NCBI GenBank assembly: GCA_022564295.1 | Contig: JADFLR010000017.1 | Location: forward strand, 19,743-83,742 | Source of the DNA: Bacteroidota bacterium | GTDB lineage: Bacteria; Bacteroidota; Ignavibacteria; Ignavibacteriales; Ignavibacteriaceae | Length of the DNA stretch: 64,000 bases | Direction of reading: 5' to 3' | In this document: positions 18,458-27,683 of the stretch, piece after piece | How the letters are laid out: each line of letters opens with the position of its first letter | How positions within the stretch are numbered: the first letter of the stretch is position 1 | Program-made: the position numbers and the translations under genes | Notes under the pieces: generated by a model | Told to the model about the DNA's origin: nothing | What the model saw: only the letters and a program-made list of their open reading frames with translations | The model's database searches: none

Positions 18458-19597
18458 ATGCGCACCATATTTCATTTAGATCTCGATACATTTTTCGTTT
18501 CAGTTGAGAGGATACTCGATCCTTCACTGAAAGGTAAGCCGGTAATTGTTGGCGGCGATCCGAAATACGGCAGGGGAGTAGTAGCCGCTTGCTCTTACGA
18601 GGCACGTGAATTTGGACTTCATTCCGCAATGCCGATACGAACTGCTTACAGACTTTGTCCTCACGGCGTTTACATTCACGGAAGCCATGGCGAGTATTCA
18701 TACTTTTCAAAAGCTGTAAAAAATATTCTTAAGCAGTATGCACCGGTTGTCGAAAAAGCATCAATTGATGAGTTTTACATGGATTTTACCGGTTGCCAGA
18801 ATGTTTACGGTTCGCTCTTTGCTTTTGCATCTTTTCTGCAAAAGGAAATATGGGATGAACTTTCACTTCCGTGTTCAATAGGAATAGGCAGCAACAAAAC
18901 CATTGCGAAAATTGGCTCCGATTGTATGAAGCCGAAGGGCATAACTTACATAATGCCCGGAATGGAAAAAGATTTTTTAGCTCCAATGCCTGTGGAAACA
19001 ATCCCCGGAGTTGGCAAAGTAACCTTAAAAGATCTCCACTCAAAAGGCATTTACAGAATTTGCGATATAACAAAGCTGCCGCAGGATTACTTTGCTGCTG
19101 CTTACGGTAAATACGGTATCGATCTTTACAGAAAAGCAAACGGCAGCGGAAGTGAATACTTAACTGTTGAGCGTGAACAAAAAAGTATTTCGCACGAAAA
19201 AACATTCAAAGATGTAACGAGTAAACAATTCTTAAAAAATAAACTGTTCGAACTTACCGGCAAAGTCTGCCAGGAATTAAGAGATAAAGGTTGGCAGGCA
19301 TCAACAATAAATATTAAGCTGCGTTATTCTGATTTTCAAACATTAACGCGTTCAAAAACAATCAAACCTACCGATGATGACAGGATTGTGTTTGATGCTG
19401 CCTGGGATATGATGATGAAAGCACACACAAGAAGAGTTGCTGTAAGATTGATAGGAATTAAGTTAAGTAAATTCAAAGAATATTCGGAACAGCAAGAGTT
19501 ATTTGAATTTGAAGAGATAAAACGAAGAGGGATGTTACGTGCAATAAATATTATCAGAGCACAATATGGATATGATAAAATTCAAATTGGACATTAA
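18458..19597 (+). CDS. dinB: DNA polymerase IV (translesion, Y-family)
   Basis: A 379-aa Y-family polymerase for translesion synthesis. Catalytic acidic residues are in LDLDTFFVSVE (near the N-terminus) and KASIDEFYMDFTG. The steric and nucleotide-binding region GRGVVAACSYEAREFG is present, as is the helix-hairpin-helix VETIPGVGKVTLKDL, and the little-finger domain ends at QIGH. It is somewhat longer than E. coli DinB (351 aa), and I see no clear C-terminal beta-clamp peptide other than QQELFEFE, which may serve. No obvious LexA palindrome precedes it. The gene starts 88 nt after spoVG. Confidence 0.93.
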   Translation: MRTIFHLDLDTFFVSVERILDPSLKGKPVIVGGDPKYGRGVVAACSYEAREFGLHSAMPIRTAYRLCPHGVYIHGSHGEYSYFSKAVKNILKQYAPVVEKASIDEFYMDFTGCQNVYGSLFAFASFLQKEIWDELSLPCSIGIGSNKTIAKIGSDCMKPKGITYIMPGMEKDFLAPMPVETIPGVGKVTLKDLHSKGIYRICDITKLPQDYFAAAYGKYGIDLYRKANGSGSEYLTVEREQKSISHEKTFKDVTSKQFLKNKLFELTGKVCQELRDKGWQASTINIKLRYSDFQTLTRSKTIKPTDDDRIVFDAAWDMMMKAHTRRVAVRLIGIKLSKFKEYSEQQELFEFEEIKRRGMLRAINIIRAQYGYDKIQIGH

Positions 19598-19622
19598 AAT
19601 GTAAATCACTTTCAGGGATCGA

Positions 19623-19967
19623 TCAACCCGGCGGCCATTTCATTTGCCTGCCGCCTAATAGATGAAGGTGCAGATGATAAACTTCCTGTCCACCGTTATC
19701 ACCGCAATTTAAAACTAATCTAAAACCTGATTCATCAATACCATTTTCTTTTGCTAATTTATTCGCAGCGTCAATCATCTCACCTAAGAGTGATGCATGT
19801 TCCTTTCCGTTTAGATCTGTTACTTTTGGAATTTCAATTTTCGGTATGATTAAAATATGAACCGGTGCCTGCGGATTTATATCTTTAAAAGCTAAAATAT
19901 TATCCGATTCAAAAACTATATCGGCAGGAATTTCTTTATTAATTATTTTGGAGAAGATTGTACTCAT
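19623..19967 (-). CDS. HIT family nucleotide-binding protein
   Basis: A 114-aa histidine-triad protein of the HINT/PKCI branch, which hydrolyses nucleoside phosphoramidates. The catalytic triad motif is HLHLHLLGG near the C-terminus, and APVHILIIPK precedes it. Length and order are normal for HinT. Its start codon lies 2 nt beyond the stop of the upstream sigma-54 regulator gene, so the two are cotranscribed. Physiological substrate is unknown. Confidence 0.9.
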   Translation of the reverse strand: MSTIFSKIINKEIPADIVFESDNILAFKDINPQAPVHILIIPKIEIPKVTDLNGKEHASLLGEMIDAANKLAKENGIDESGFRLVLNCGDNGGQEVYHLHLHLLGGRQMKWPPG

Positions 19968-19969
19968 AA

Positions 19970-21325
19970 TTATTCTCCCTTTTCAATTTCGTATTTTTTC
20001 ATTTTGTTGTAAAGATGGCTTCGCTGTATCTCCAGCATTTCTGCTGTTTTACTTATGTTCCAATTGTTAATATTTAATTGTTTTAAAATAAAAGCGCGCT
20101 CTGCTTTTTCTTTAAACTCCTGGAATGAATTACTGCCATCAATTATATCATCCATAGATGCCTGACCCGGTGCAAATAAAAATTCTATATCTTTTTTATC
20201 AATTTCTCTTTTATCAACAATAATAATAATTCTTTCAACTATATTTCTTAGCTCTCGTACGTTGCCGCTCCAGTTTAAACTTTTAAGAAATTGAATTGCA
20301 TCAGCATTAAAATTAACAGTACCTTTTTTATGTTTTTTAGTAATATCATCTGCAAAATGTTCAATAAGAATGGGTATGTCCTCCAAACGTTCTCTTAGTG
20401 GCGGAATGTTTATAGGGATTACATTCAACCGGTGAAAAAGATCTTCCCGGAAATTTTCCTTTTCAATTTCCTCTTTCAAATTTTTATTTGTTGCCGCAAT
20501 AATTCTTACATCAACTTCAATCTTTTTACCGCCGCCCACACGTTCTATTTTTCCGTCTTCTATGGCTCGCAAAACTTTTGCCTGCGTTTGATGACTCATA
20601 TCACCAATTTCATCTAAAAACAATGTGCCTTTGTTTGCAAGTTCAAATTTGCCGATACGCTTTTGAACAGCACCAGTAAATGAACCTTTTTCATGCCCGA
20701 ATAACTCTGACTCGATTAGTTCATTCGGAATTGCGGCGCAGTTAACTTCAACAAACGGCTTATCCTTACGCAAACTTTTCTGATGAATTGCCCTGGCAAC
20801 TAATTCTTTACCGGTTCCGTTTTCACCGGTTATTAATACGCGTGTATCAAGCGGAGCAACTTTATCGATCATTTCTAAAATACTTTTAATTGCTTTACTC
20901 TCCCCAAGTATTTCTCCTTCACCCTCTAAACTTTTCTTTATCTCTTTATTTTCAATTAAAAGATTCGATTGTTCAACTGCATTGCGGACACTTATTAAAA
21001 GTTTGTCGCGGTCAATTGGTTTCTCAATAAAATCGAATGCACCGAGCTTGGTTGCCTTAATTGCATTCTCTACACTGCCGTGTGCAGAAATTATTATTAC
21101 GGACAGATCGTTGTTTGAAACCTTAACTTTTTTAAGCACATCAAAGCCAGTTATTTCAGGCATTTGAATATCAAGCAGCAAGGCGGAATACTGATTATTG
21201 GCAAGTTTTTTTAACCCCTCTTTTGCATCGGTTGTGTAAGTCGAATCATAACCTGCATAATCAAGTATCATTTTTATGCTTTCGCATATCTGTATTTCAT
21301 CATCAATTATTAGTATTGATTTCAT
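19970..21325 (-). CDS. Sigma-54-dependent response regulator (NtrC/AtoC family)
   Basis: A 451-aa transcription activator with three domains. The receiver (1-120) has the acidic DDE near the N-terminus, a phospho-acceptor Asp in LLLDIQMPE, and the conserved Lys in IEKPI. The AAA+ domain (about 140-370) has Walker A GENGTGKE, the sigma-54 contact loop GSFTGA within ELFGHEKGSFTGA, Walker B TLFLDEIGD, and the arginine-finger region. The C-terminal Fis-type helix-turn-helix is NWNISKTAEMLEIQRSHLYNKMKKY. It overlaps the upstream hypothetical gene by 4 nt. No histidine kinase gene adjoins it, so the partner and targets are unknown. Confidence 0.92.
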   Translation of the reverse strand: MKSILIIDDEIQICESIKMILDYAGYDSTYTTDAKEGLKKLANNQYSALLLDIQMPEITGFDVLKKVKVSNNDLSVIIISAHGSVENAIKATKLGAFDFIEKPIDRDKLLISVRNAVEQSNLLIENKEIKKSLEGEGEILGESKAIKSILEMIDKVAPLDTRVLITGENGTGKELVARAIHQKSLRKDKPFVEVNCAAIPNELIESELFGHEKGSFTGAVQKRIGKFELANKGTLFLDEIGDMSHQTQAKVLRAIEDGKIERVGGGKKIEVDVRIIAATNKNLKEEIEKENFREDLFHRLNVIPINIPPLRERLEDIPILIEHFADDITKKHKKGTVNFNADAIQFLKSLNWSGNVRELRNIVERIIIIVDKREIDKKDIEFLFAPGQASMDDIIDGSNSFQEFKEKAERAFILKQLNINNWNISKTAEMLEIQRSHLYNKMKKYEIEKGE

Positions 21326-21960
21326 AATACGAAACTAAAATATTTTAACGAACGGATTAGCATTATTTGAGATGGAAGAACTTTTTCACTTTCTTTTAAT
21401 AATTTTCCGAACTGATCACCGTACCAATTAACATCCAAATCACGGTAATCAACTTTCGACTGCACTTTAAAAATCTCCTCGAAAGATTCCACAAAATAAC
21501 CAATTAGAGAAGACAAGTCAAAGATGTTTTGGGAGTAACCAATAAAGGCATTACCGAAAAAGTGAGCAAGTTTATCCACATCGCCATGGTTGGTTTTTGG
21601 AGAATCGAAAAATAAATACCGTGGAAGATTTTCATTTTTAAGATTGAAGGTAGAATCATCAGCCGCCATTAAAGGATAATAAATGACTTCCTTTATTATT
21701 GGAATAACAATCGGTATTTTCTTGTAAGGAACTGTTGCAAATGTTAAAGCAAGCAAAGCTTCGGAATAGTCCTCTTTTGTAAATGCAATTGCTCTTAAAT
21801 AAATTGAATCAACCAAAGCCAAATCGGAATTAGTTTTTTTTAGCTCAACGAAATGATCCGAAGCAATAAAATCTGATAAATAATTTACTGCCTTAGAAAG
21901 TTTACTTTGTTGCGGGAAGATTAATGTCGTGAGTATTATTGTTATTAATATTGAACGCAT
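21322..21960 (-). CDS. Exported hypothetical protein, DUF2279/VanZ-like motif region
   Basis: A 212-aa protein with a short signal peptide (MRSILITIILTTLIFPQQ). The C-terminal half contains GDVDKLAHFFGNAFIGY and, further on, YFVESFEEIFKVQ and DLDVNWYGDQFGKLL. This Asp-Lys-x-x-His...Glu...Asp-x-x-x-N-x-x-G spacing resembles YfiM/DUF2279-type proteins of unknown role, but the similarity is by eye only. Its 3' end overlaps the response regulator gene by 4 nt, so the two genes are translationally coupled and it may belong to the signal circuit. No function assigned. Confidence 0.6.
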   Translation of the reverse strand: MRSILITIILTTLIFPQQSKLSKAVNYLSDFIASDHFVELKKTNSDLALVDSIYLRAIAFTKEDYSEALLALTFATVPYKKIPIVIPIIKEVIYYPLMAADDSTFNLKNENLPRYLFFDSPKTNHGDVDKLAHFFGNAFIGYSQNIFDLSSLIGYFVESFEEIFKVQSKVDYRDLDVNWYGDQFGKLLKESEKVLPSQIMLIRSLKYFSFVL

Positions 21961-22013
21961 TTAGAAGCTAACTTTTAATTAAACGCAATACGTTTTAAAC
22001 ATAAAATAGTTTG

Positions 22014-23669
22014 CTAAGTCTGTATAACTCCAGTATTAAACCGCGGTATATCAGGATTGTTATTCGCAACTTCCAGTGCCATTGAAACATATTTACGTGT
22101 TTCTGCGGGGTCAATTACTTCATCAACCCATAATCTTGCTGCGGCGTAAAGAGGATGGTTCTTTTCATCGTAAGCGGCAGTTATTTCATCAAGCAGTTTT
22201 TTCTTTTCTTCATCGCTAAAATGTTTACCTTTTTTTTCTGCCTGCTTAAGTTTTATATCTAACAAAACACTATTTGCCTGAGCGCTACCCATTACTGCTA
22301 TCTTCGCGTTGGGATATGCAAATATAAATCTCGGGTCGTAAGCCTTGCCGCACATTGCATAATTACCTGCACCAAAGCTGTTGCCTATGATAATTGTAAT
22401 TTTCGGCACAACTGAATTTGCAACGGCGTTAACCATCTTTGCACCGTCTTTAATTATACCGCCGTGTTCGGCTCTGCTGCCAACCATGAAACCTGTTACA
22501 TCCTGTAAAAACAACAAAGGAATTTTTTTCTGGTTGCAGTTCATTATAAATCTTGTTGCTTTGTTTGCGCTGTCAGAATAGATCACTCCCCCTACCTGCA
22601 TTTCTCCGGTTTCTGTTTTAATAACATTTCTTTGGTTAGCAACAATTCCCACAGCCCAGCCATCAATTCTTGCATAAGCAGTGATAATACTTTTACCGTA
22701 ACCGGCTTTATACTCATCAATTTTTGATTCATCGACTATTCTTGTAATAACTTCATACATATCGTAAGGTTTAAGTGTGTCTTCAGGAAGTGCACCGTAT
22801 ATTTCTTTCGGATCAAAAGCAGGCGGTTTTGGTTTACTTCGGTTAAATTCTGCTTTTGCGGTTTCGCCAAATTTATCGGTAAGACTTCTGATTTGAGCAA
22901 GGCATTCCTCATCGTTTTTCATTACATAATCTGTAACCCCAGAAATATTTGATTGAACTCTTGCACCGCCAAGCTGTTCGTTATCAATATCTTCGCCAAT
23001 AGCTGCTTTAACTAGATGAGACCCCGCAAGAAACACAGAACCTTCTCCTTCAACAATAAGTGCTTCATCGCTCATTATAGGGAGATAAGCACCGCCGGCA
23101 ACACAAGGTCCCATAATAGCTGCAATTTGAGGAATCCCCATCGAGGACATTATAGCATTATTACGAAAGACTCTTCCGAAGTGTTCTTTGTCGGGAAAAA
23201 TTTCATCCTGTAACGGAAGGAAAACACCGGCGCTATCAACGAGATAAATTATTGGAAGATGATTTTCCATTGCAATTTCCTGCGCACGGAGATTTTTCTT
23301 TGCTGTAAGCGGAAACCATGCACCGGCTTTTACAGTTGCATCGTTTGCAACAACAAGGTAGTAATTTGCGTTTATTCTCCCGATTCCGTAAACAGTTCCT
23401 GCTGATGGTGCACCGCCAAACTCTTTGTACATTTCATACGCTGCAAATGTGTTTAGTTCAAGAAATTCTTTTGGATTATCAAGCAAGAGGTCAATTCTTT
23501 CGCGAGCGGTTAATTTTCCTTTTGCTTTATGCCGTTGAATTGCTTTTTCACCACCACCGAGTTTTACCTGTTCCCTTACTGCATTTAGTTTGCGGAGAAT
23601 ATTTTTTTGAAAGTCTTCCCGTTTAAGATATCCGGGTGTCTCTTTTATTTTGGTTCCGATTTTTTTCAT
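22014..23669 (-). CDS. Acyl-CoA carboxylase carboxyltransferase (beta) subunit, MCC/PCC type
   Basis: About 551 aa. It transfers carboxyl from carboxybiotin to an acyl-CoA (methylcrotonyl-CoA or propionyl-CoA). The N-terminus has GGGEKAIQRHKAKGKLTARERIDLLLD in two recognisable blocks, followed by VANDATVKAGAW, LVDSAGVFLPLQDE and GPCVAGGAYLP, and in the second crotonase-like half GFMVGSRAEHGGIIKDGAK and GNSFGAGNYAMCG. I start it at ATG 23669 (MKKIGTK); a longer frame to 23714 would run into a dispersed repeat. No biotin-carboxylase or biotin-carrier gene is in the window, so the alpha subunit must be elsewhere. The neighbouring acyl-CoA dehydrogenase and MeaB genes point to branched-chain amino acid or propionate metabolism. 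Confidence 0.85.
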   Translation of the reverse strand: MKKIGTKIKETPGYLKREDFQKNILRKLNAVREQVKLGGGEKAIQRHKAKGKLTARERIDLLLDNPKEFLELNTFAAYEMYKEFGGAPSAGTVYGIGRINANYYLVVANDATVKAGAWFPLTAKKNLRAQEIAMENHLPIIYLVDSAGVFLPLQDEIFPDKEHFGRVFRNNAIMSSMGIPQIAAIMGPCVAGGAYLPIMSDEALIVEGEGSVFLAGSHLVKAAIGEDIDNEQLGGARVQSNISGVTDYVMKNDEECLAQIRSLTDKFGETAKAEFNRSKPKPPAFDPKEIYGALPEDTLKPYDMYEVITRIVDESKIDEYKAGYGKSIITAYARIDGWAVGIVANQRNVIKTETGEMQVGGVIYSDSANKATRFIMNCNQKKIPLLFLQDVTGFMVGSRAEHGGIIKDGAKMVNAVANSVVPKITIIIGNSFGAGNYAMCGKAYDPRFIFAYPNAKIAVMGSAQANSVLLDIKLKQAEKKGKHFSDEEKKKLLDEITAAYDEKNHPLYAAARLWVDEVIDPAETRKYVSMALEVANNNPDIPRFNTGVIQT

Positions 23670-23696
23670 AATGATTTGATATAAAATGTTTCTCTT

Positions 23697-23823
23697 GAGA
23701 TACTTCAGGCGCAACGCTCCATTCAGAATGACGATTTATTGTCACTCTGAACGCAGTGAAGAGTCTCAACTTTGTAATTGTAGAGATTCTTCCTTCTGTT
23801 TCACTCCATTCAAACTGACAATT
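23697..23823. repeat. Dispersed inverted repeat family (three degenerate units)
   Basis: Three related units: GAGATaCTTC...ATTCAGAATGAC, then its inverse GTCACTCTGAAC...GAGTCTC, then GAGATTCTTC...ATTCAAACTGACA. Units one and two form a large hairpin around GATTTATT. The wording GTCATTCTGAACGnAGTGAAGAATCTC is a very common non-coding repeat in related genomes. It fills the whole gap between the carboxylase and acyl-CoA dehydrogenase genes. Confidence 0.6.
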
Positions 23824-23829
23824 AAACAC

Positions 23830-24993
23830 CTAATCCTGTAGTAAATCCCTTGCAATAACAATCCTTTGTATTTCCGAAGTACCTTCGCCGATAGTTAATA
23901 ATTTTACATCACGGTAAAATTTCTCAACCGGATAATCTTTAATAAAACCATAACCACCGTGAATCTGTACAGCTTCGCTCGCAGCTTTCTCTGCAATTTC
24001 GCTTGCAAATAATTTTGCAATTGCAGCTTCTTTTCTGTTTGGTATTCCTTTGTCCTTCATATAAGCAGCGCGTAACGTTAGCATTCTAGCAGCATCAATA
24101 TCAGTTTTCATATTAGCAAGTTTAAACTGTGTTGCCTGAAAAGCGCTAAGCGGTTTACCGAATTGCTCTCTTTCCTGTGAGTATTTAATAGATTCATCAA
24201 GGCATCCTTGCGCCAAACCTACACTCAATGAAGCAATGGAAATTCTTCCGCCTTCAAGTATCTGCATTGCCTGAACAAATCCCATTCCTTCATTACCAAT
24301 GAGATTTTCGGCAGGTACTTTACAATTTTCAAAAATAATTTGTGATGTTTCGCAGGAACGCATACCGAGTTTGTTCTCTTTTTTCCCTGCAATAAATCCA
24401 GGTGTTCGTTGTTCTACTATAAATGCACTTATACCTTTTTTGCCTTCATCTTTATTTGTAATTGCCATTACAACAGTAGTTTCACCATATGTACCATGAG
24501 TAATGAAATTCTTTGATCCGTTAAGTATGTAATTGTCACCGTCCTTTTCAGCAACAGTTTTTAAAGCTGCAGCATCACTTCCGGATGATGGTTCGGTAAG
24601 TGCCCAGGCACCAATCTTTTTACCTGATGCAAGATCAGGCACATATTTTTTCTTTAACTCTTCATTTGCAAAACGATAAATGTGGCTTGTGCAAAGTCCG
24701 TTATGTGCTGCAACTGAAAGTGCGATGGAAGGATCAATTCGTGCAAGCTCTTCTATAATAATTTCAAATTCCACATAACCTAATCCTGCGCCACCATATT
24801 CTTCCGGGAAAAGAATACCTAAAAACCCTAGCTCACCTAATTCTTTTAGTAGTTCCATTGGAAATTTTTGAGCTTCATCATATTCCATAATAACCGGTTT
24901 TATCTTATTTTCTGCAAACTCCCGGATTGTATTTTTAATAAATATTTGGTCTTCAGTTAATTCCGCAATAAATGGTCCATCGTTAAATGTCAT
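23830..24993 (-). CDS. Acyl-CoA dehydrogenase
   Basis: A 387-aa FAD-dependent enzyme that makes the alpha-beta double bond in acyl-CoA. Order: an N-terminal helical domain ([20 protein letters not shown]), the FAD/substrate segment [13 protein letters not shown], the beta domain with [18 protein letters not shown], and the C-terminal [34 protein letters not shown] region in two blocks. The catalytic Glu is expected in [11 protein letters not shown] or GEGTSEIQ depending on subfamily; the GEGTSEIQR form is typical of short-chain/butyryl enzymes. It is followed by the carboxylase beta subunit gene, as in leucine/isovalerate loci, but chain specificity cannot be read from sequence alone. Confidence 0.9.
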   Translation of the reverse strand: MTFNDGPFIAELTEDQIFIKNTIREFAENKIKPVIMEYDEAQKFPMELLKELGELGFLGILFPEEYGGAGLGYVEFEIIIEELARIDPSIALSVAAHNGLCTSHIYRFANEELKKKYVPDLASGKKIGAWALTEPSSGSDAAALKTVAEKDGDNYILNGSKNFITHGTYGETTVVMAITNKDEGKKGISAFIVEQRTPGFIAGKKENKLGMRSCETSQIIFENCKVPAENLIGNEGMGFVQAMQILEGGRISIASLSVGLAQGCLDESIKYSQEREQFGKPLSAFQATQFKLANMKTDIDAARMLTLRAAYMKDKGIPNRKEAAIAKLFASEIAEKAASEAVQIHGGYGFIKDYPVEKFYRDVKLLTIGEGTSEIQRIVIARDLLQD

Positions 24994-25156
24994 AATTATT
25001 CCTGATAGTTTTTTCTGTTTATATTTATACTTTCCATATTTGTTAAGTATGAATGCATGGATGTATGACTGTATGTTAAAATGCTTGGATACTTTTTCTC
25101 ATGCAACCATTCAATCATTCAACCAGACGTTTGATCCTTTTATAAATTCTATTTTT

Positions 25157-25176
25157 TTCCCCGACAAGTCGGGGAA
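25157..25176. repeat. Short GC-rich palindrome
   Basis: TTCCCCGAC-AA-GTCGGGGAA is a perfect inverted repeat in an otherwise AT-rich 221-bp gap between meaB and the acyl-CoA dehydrogenase gene. A T-run lies before it on the plus strand instead of after it on either strand, so it is not a standard intrinsic terminator. It resembles short palindromes scattered through related genomes. Confidence 0.45.
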
Positions 25177-25214
25177 CTTGCCTTAAAATTATTTTCTCGG
25201 TTGTAAATGTTTTT

Positions 25215-26168
25215 TCATCCTTGTTTCAATTTAAATTCTTCGATTATTTTTTCTGCAATGTGATAAGGTGATAGTTTACCGAGAACAACTTTCTCTAAAG
25301 ATGAATTTAATGAAATTTCACCACTTTCACTCCACAATTCTTCTCTTATTTTATCTTCCACAAGATTTTTAATTCTATTTTTTGTTCTTTGCTCCCGTTT
25401 TTTTAATAGCAGGTTATTTGAGGTAAGATATTCTTTGTGCCTCTCAATTTCATTTGCAATTTCATCTATACCTTTATTTTGCACTGCAATGGTTTTGATA
25501 ATATTTATCATCCAACTTTTTTCATCGTGATCTCTCATCATCAAAATTGTTTGAAGTGAAGTCACTGCCTGCTGCGATCCGGGACGGTCGCTTTTGTTCA
25601 TCACAAACAGATCAGCTATTTCCATTAAGCCGGCTTTCATTGCTTGTACTGCATCACCCGATTCTGGAACGAGCACTACAACAGTTGTGTCAGCCGCTTC
25701 AGCAATATCAAGTTCCGATTGACCGACACCAACCGTTTCAAAAATTATTAAGTTGAAACCTGCAGCATCCAAAACATCAGCCGCATCAACAGCTCTTTTA
25801 CTCAAACCGCCTATGTTACCGCGAGTTGCCATGCTTCTTATAAACACACCTTCATCCTGCCCGATCTCGGACATACGAACACGATCGCCTAAAAGAGCAC
25901 CGCCTGTAAAAGGGCTTGTCGGATCAACAGCGATTATCCCAACTTTTTTATTTTGCTTCCTGTAATATTTTGTAATCTGATTTGTAATTGTACTTTTACC
26001 TGATCCCGGCGGACCGGTTATACCGATTCTATATGCATTGCCAATATTCGGAAAGATTTTTTTTAGTAATTCGGTTGATGCGGAATTACTTGATTCGACA
26101 ATTGAAATAGAACGTGCAACTGCTCTTCTTTCGTTGTTAAGTAATTTATTTATCAGATCGTTCTGCAT
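25215..26168 (-). CDS. meaB: MeaB/ArgK-type GTPase (methylmalonyl-CoA mutase chaperone)
   Basis: A 317-aa G3E-family P-loop GTPase that protects and loads cobalamin into methylmalonyl-CoA mutase or a similar acyl-CoA mutase. Walker A is GITGPPGSGKST, the switch regions are AVDPTSPFTGGALLGDRVRM and ETVGVGQSE, and the guanine-specificity motif is MNKSD. Length is normal. No mutase gene is in the window, but the acyl-CoA carboxylase and dehydrogenase genes immediately downstream fit a propionate or branched-chain pathway. Fourteen nt separate it from the upstream epimerase gene, so it continues that transcription unit. Confidence 0.92.
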   Translation of the reverse strand: MQNDLINKLLNNERRAVARSISIVESSNSASTELLKKIFPNIGNAYRIGITGPPGSGKSTITNQITKYYRKQNKKVGIIAVDPTSPFTGGALLGDRVRMSEIGQDEGVFIRSMATRGNIGGLSKRAVDAADVLDAAGFNLIIFETVGVGQSELDIAEAADTTVVVLVPESGDAVQAMKAGLMEIADLFVMNKSDRPGSQQAVTSLQTILMMRDHDEKSWMINIIKTIAVQNKGIDEIANEIERHKEYLTSNNLLLKKREQRTKNRIKNLVEDKIREELWSESGEISLNSSLEKVVLGKLSPYHIAEKIIEEFKLKQG

Positions 26169-26182
26169 TAATTATTATATCG

Positions 26183-27103
26183 TTAAATGTTTTTCTTAAA
26201 AAATTCAACGGTTTCTTCTAAACCATCAATTAATTTTGTTGATGGTTTCCAGTTAAACTTCTCAAATAATTTTTCTGATGTTATAATACTTCTCATCTGT
26301 TCGCCTGCTGCTGCCGGACCATGTTTTTCCTCCTGACCATTTCCTGCGATATCATTAAGCATATTATAAAGTTCGTTAACGTTTGTCTCAATTCCTGTCC
26401 CAACATTATAAATATCACTTTCATCATCTGAAAGGGTTAGAAGATTTGCTTTTACAACATCTTTTACAAAAACATAATCTCTTGTCTGTTCACCTGTCCC
26501 ATTGATGATAGGCTGATCGCCATTTAAAAGTTTTGCGCTGAAAATTGCAACCACACCCGCTTCACCAAATGGATTTTGCCGCGGTCCGTAAATATTTGCA
26601 TAACGTAGAATCGTGTAGTTCAATTTATGTTCGTTAAAATAAAAGTAAAGATATTTCTCAACGCTTAACTTTGATATTCCGTAAGGTGAAACAGGATTGG
26701 TTGGATGATTTTCATCAGCGGGGAAGCATTCCTGTTCGCCGTAAACTGCACCGCCTGTTGATGCAAACATAAATTTATTAACACCATGTTTTACAGAGTT
26801 TTGCAGAAGATTAATTGTACCCAAAATATTTGTGTTCGCATCAAATGCAGGATCAGCAACAGATCTTCGTACATCCATCTGCGCGGCATGATGATTAACT
26901 ACATCAAACTTTTCATCTTCAAACAGGTTTGAAACTTTATCATCCCGAATATTAAGCTTAACAAATTTTGCTTTTGAATTGATGTTCTTCTCAAAACCAG
27001 TTGAGAGGTCATCAAGAATTACAACTTCATGTCCTTCCTCAATAAATTTATCAACAATGTGTGAGGCGATAAAACCCGCTCCGCCTGTAACAAGTATTTT
27101 CAT
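26183..27103 (-). CDS. NAD-dependent nucleotide-sugar epimerase/dehydratase (UDP-glucose 4-epimerase-like)
   Basis: A 306-aa extended short-chain dehydrogenase. The Rossmann motif GGAGFIAS is at the N-terminus, DDLSTG marks the adenosine-binding strand, the catalytic Tyr-x3-Lys is in VSPYGISKLS with the Ser/Thr just before it (FASTGGAVYGE), and RYANIYGPRQNP is the substrate region. It would interconvert nucleotide sugars for cell-envelope polymers. The exact substrate (UDP-Glc/Gal, UDP-GlcNAc or others) is not decided. It is packed 4 nt after nadD in the same direction. Confidence 0.85.
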   Translation of the reverse strand: MKILVTGGAGFIASHIVDKFIEEGHEVVILDDLSTGFEKNINSKAKFVKLNIRDDKVSNLFEDEKFDVVNHHAAQMDVRRSVADPAFDANTNILGTINLLQNSVKHGVNKFMFASTGGAVYGEQECFPADENHPTNPVSPYGISKLSVEKYLYFYFNEHKLNYTILRYANIYGPRQNPFGEAGVVAIFSAKLLNGDQPIINGTGEQTRDYVFVKDVVKANLLTLSDDESDIYNVGTGIETNVNELYNMLNDIAGNGQEEKHGPAAAGEQMRSIITSEKLFEKFNWKPSTKLIDGLEETVEFFKKNI

Positions 27104-27107
27104 TTTA

Positions 27108-27683
27108 CTATTTGTATAAATTAAAACTGTAAATATATTCCTTTACTTTTTCGGGCACAAGATAATGAATAGGCATACCTTGCTTTACTTTTTCTCTTAT
27201 ATCTGTTGCACTTATTTCAATTCCCCTTGTTTCAACAAACAAAGCAGATTTAACATATTTATCTTCGTGAGGCGGTGGTAGGGAGGATTTTCTTTTAAGC
27301 ACTAATATTTTTGTAATCTTCATTATTTCATCGGGGTTCTTCCAGGTATGAAATTTAAAAATATTATCGTAACCAATTATAAATTGCAGCTCATCATATT
27401 TTTTTTTGAACTCCTTTAAAGTGTCAATGGTATATGATATCCCTTCTTTTTTAATTTCATAATCCGATACCTCAAAAAATTCAATTTCCTCTACTGCCAG
27501 TTTTAACATATTCATTCTATGTTCTGGGCTTGCCGAATTTACATCAGCTTTATGCGGTGAAATAAAAGAAGGGATGAAAATGATCCTATCAAGATTCCGT
27601 ATTTCTCTCACGGATTGGGCTGTTATCAGGTGCCCGTGATGAATTGGATCGAAAGTACCGCCAAAAATTCCAACTTTACTCAT
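27108..27683 (-). CDS. nadD: Nicotinate-nucleotide adenylyltransferase
   Basis: A 191-aa nucleotidyltransferase of NAD biosynthesis that joins ATP and nicotinate mononucleotide. The GGTFDPIHHGHL motif at the N-terminus carries the HxGH signature, FIPSFISPHK and FIIGYDNIFKFHTW bind substrate, and the C-terminal ISATDIREK matches the family ISxTxIR motif. Length is normal. It overlaps the preceding hypothetical gene by 8 nt. Confidence 0.93.
   Translation of the reverse strand: MSKVGIFGGTFDPIHHGHLITAQSVREIRNLDRIIFIPSFISPHKADVNSASPEHRMNMLKLAVEEIEFFEVSDYEIKKEGISYTIDTLKEFKKKYDELQFIIGYDNIFKFHTWKNPDEIMKITKILVLKRKSSLPPPHEDKYVKSALFVETRGIEISATDIREKVKQGMPIHYLVPEKVKEYIYSFNLYK

Noticed and set aside
23670..23714. 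Longer N-terminus for the acyl-CoA carboxylase beta subunit (ATG at 23714)
   Set aside because: The extra residues are unlike the family, and the sequence runs into a dispersed repeat that starts at 23697.
23623..23829. 68-codon minus-strand frame over the repeat
   Set aside because: It is the translation of a non-coding dispersed repeat plus the upstream end of the carboxylase frame.
25157..25176. Intrinsic terminator for meaB
   Set aside because: The T-run is on the wrong side of the hairpin for either strand.
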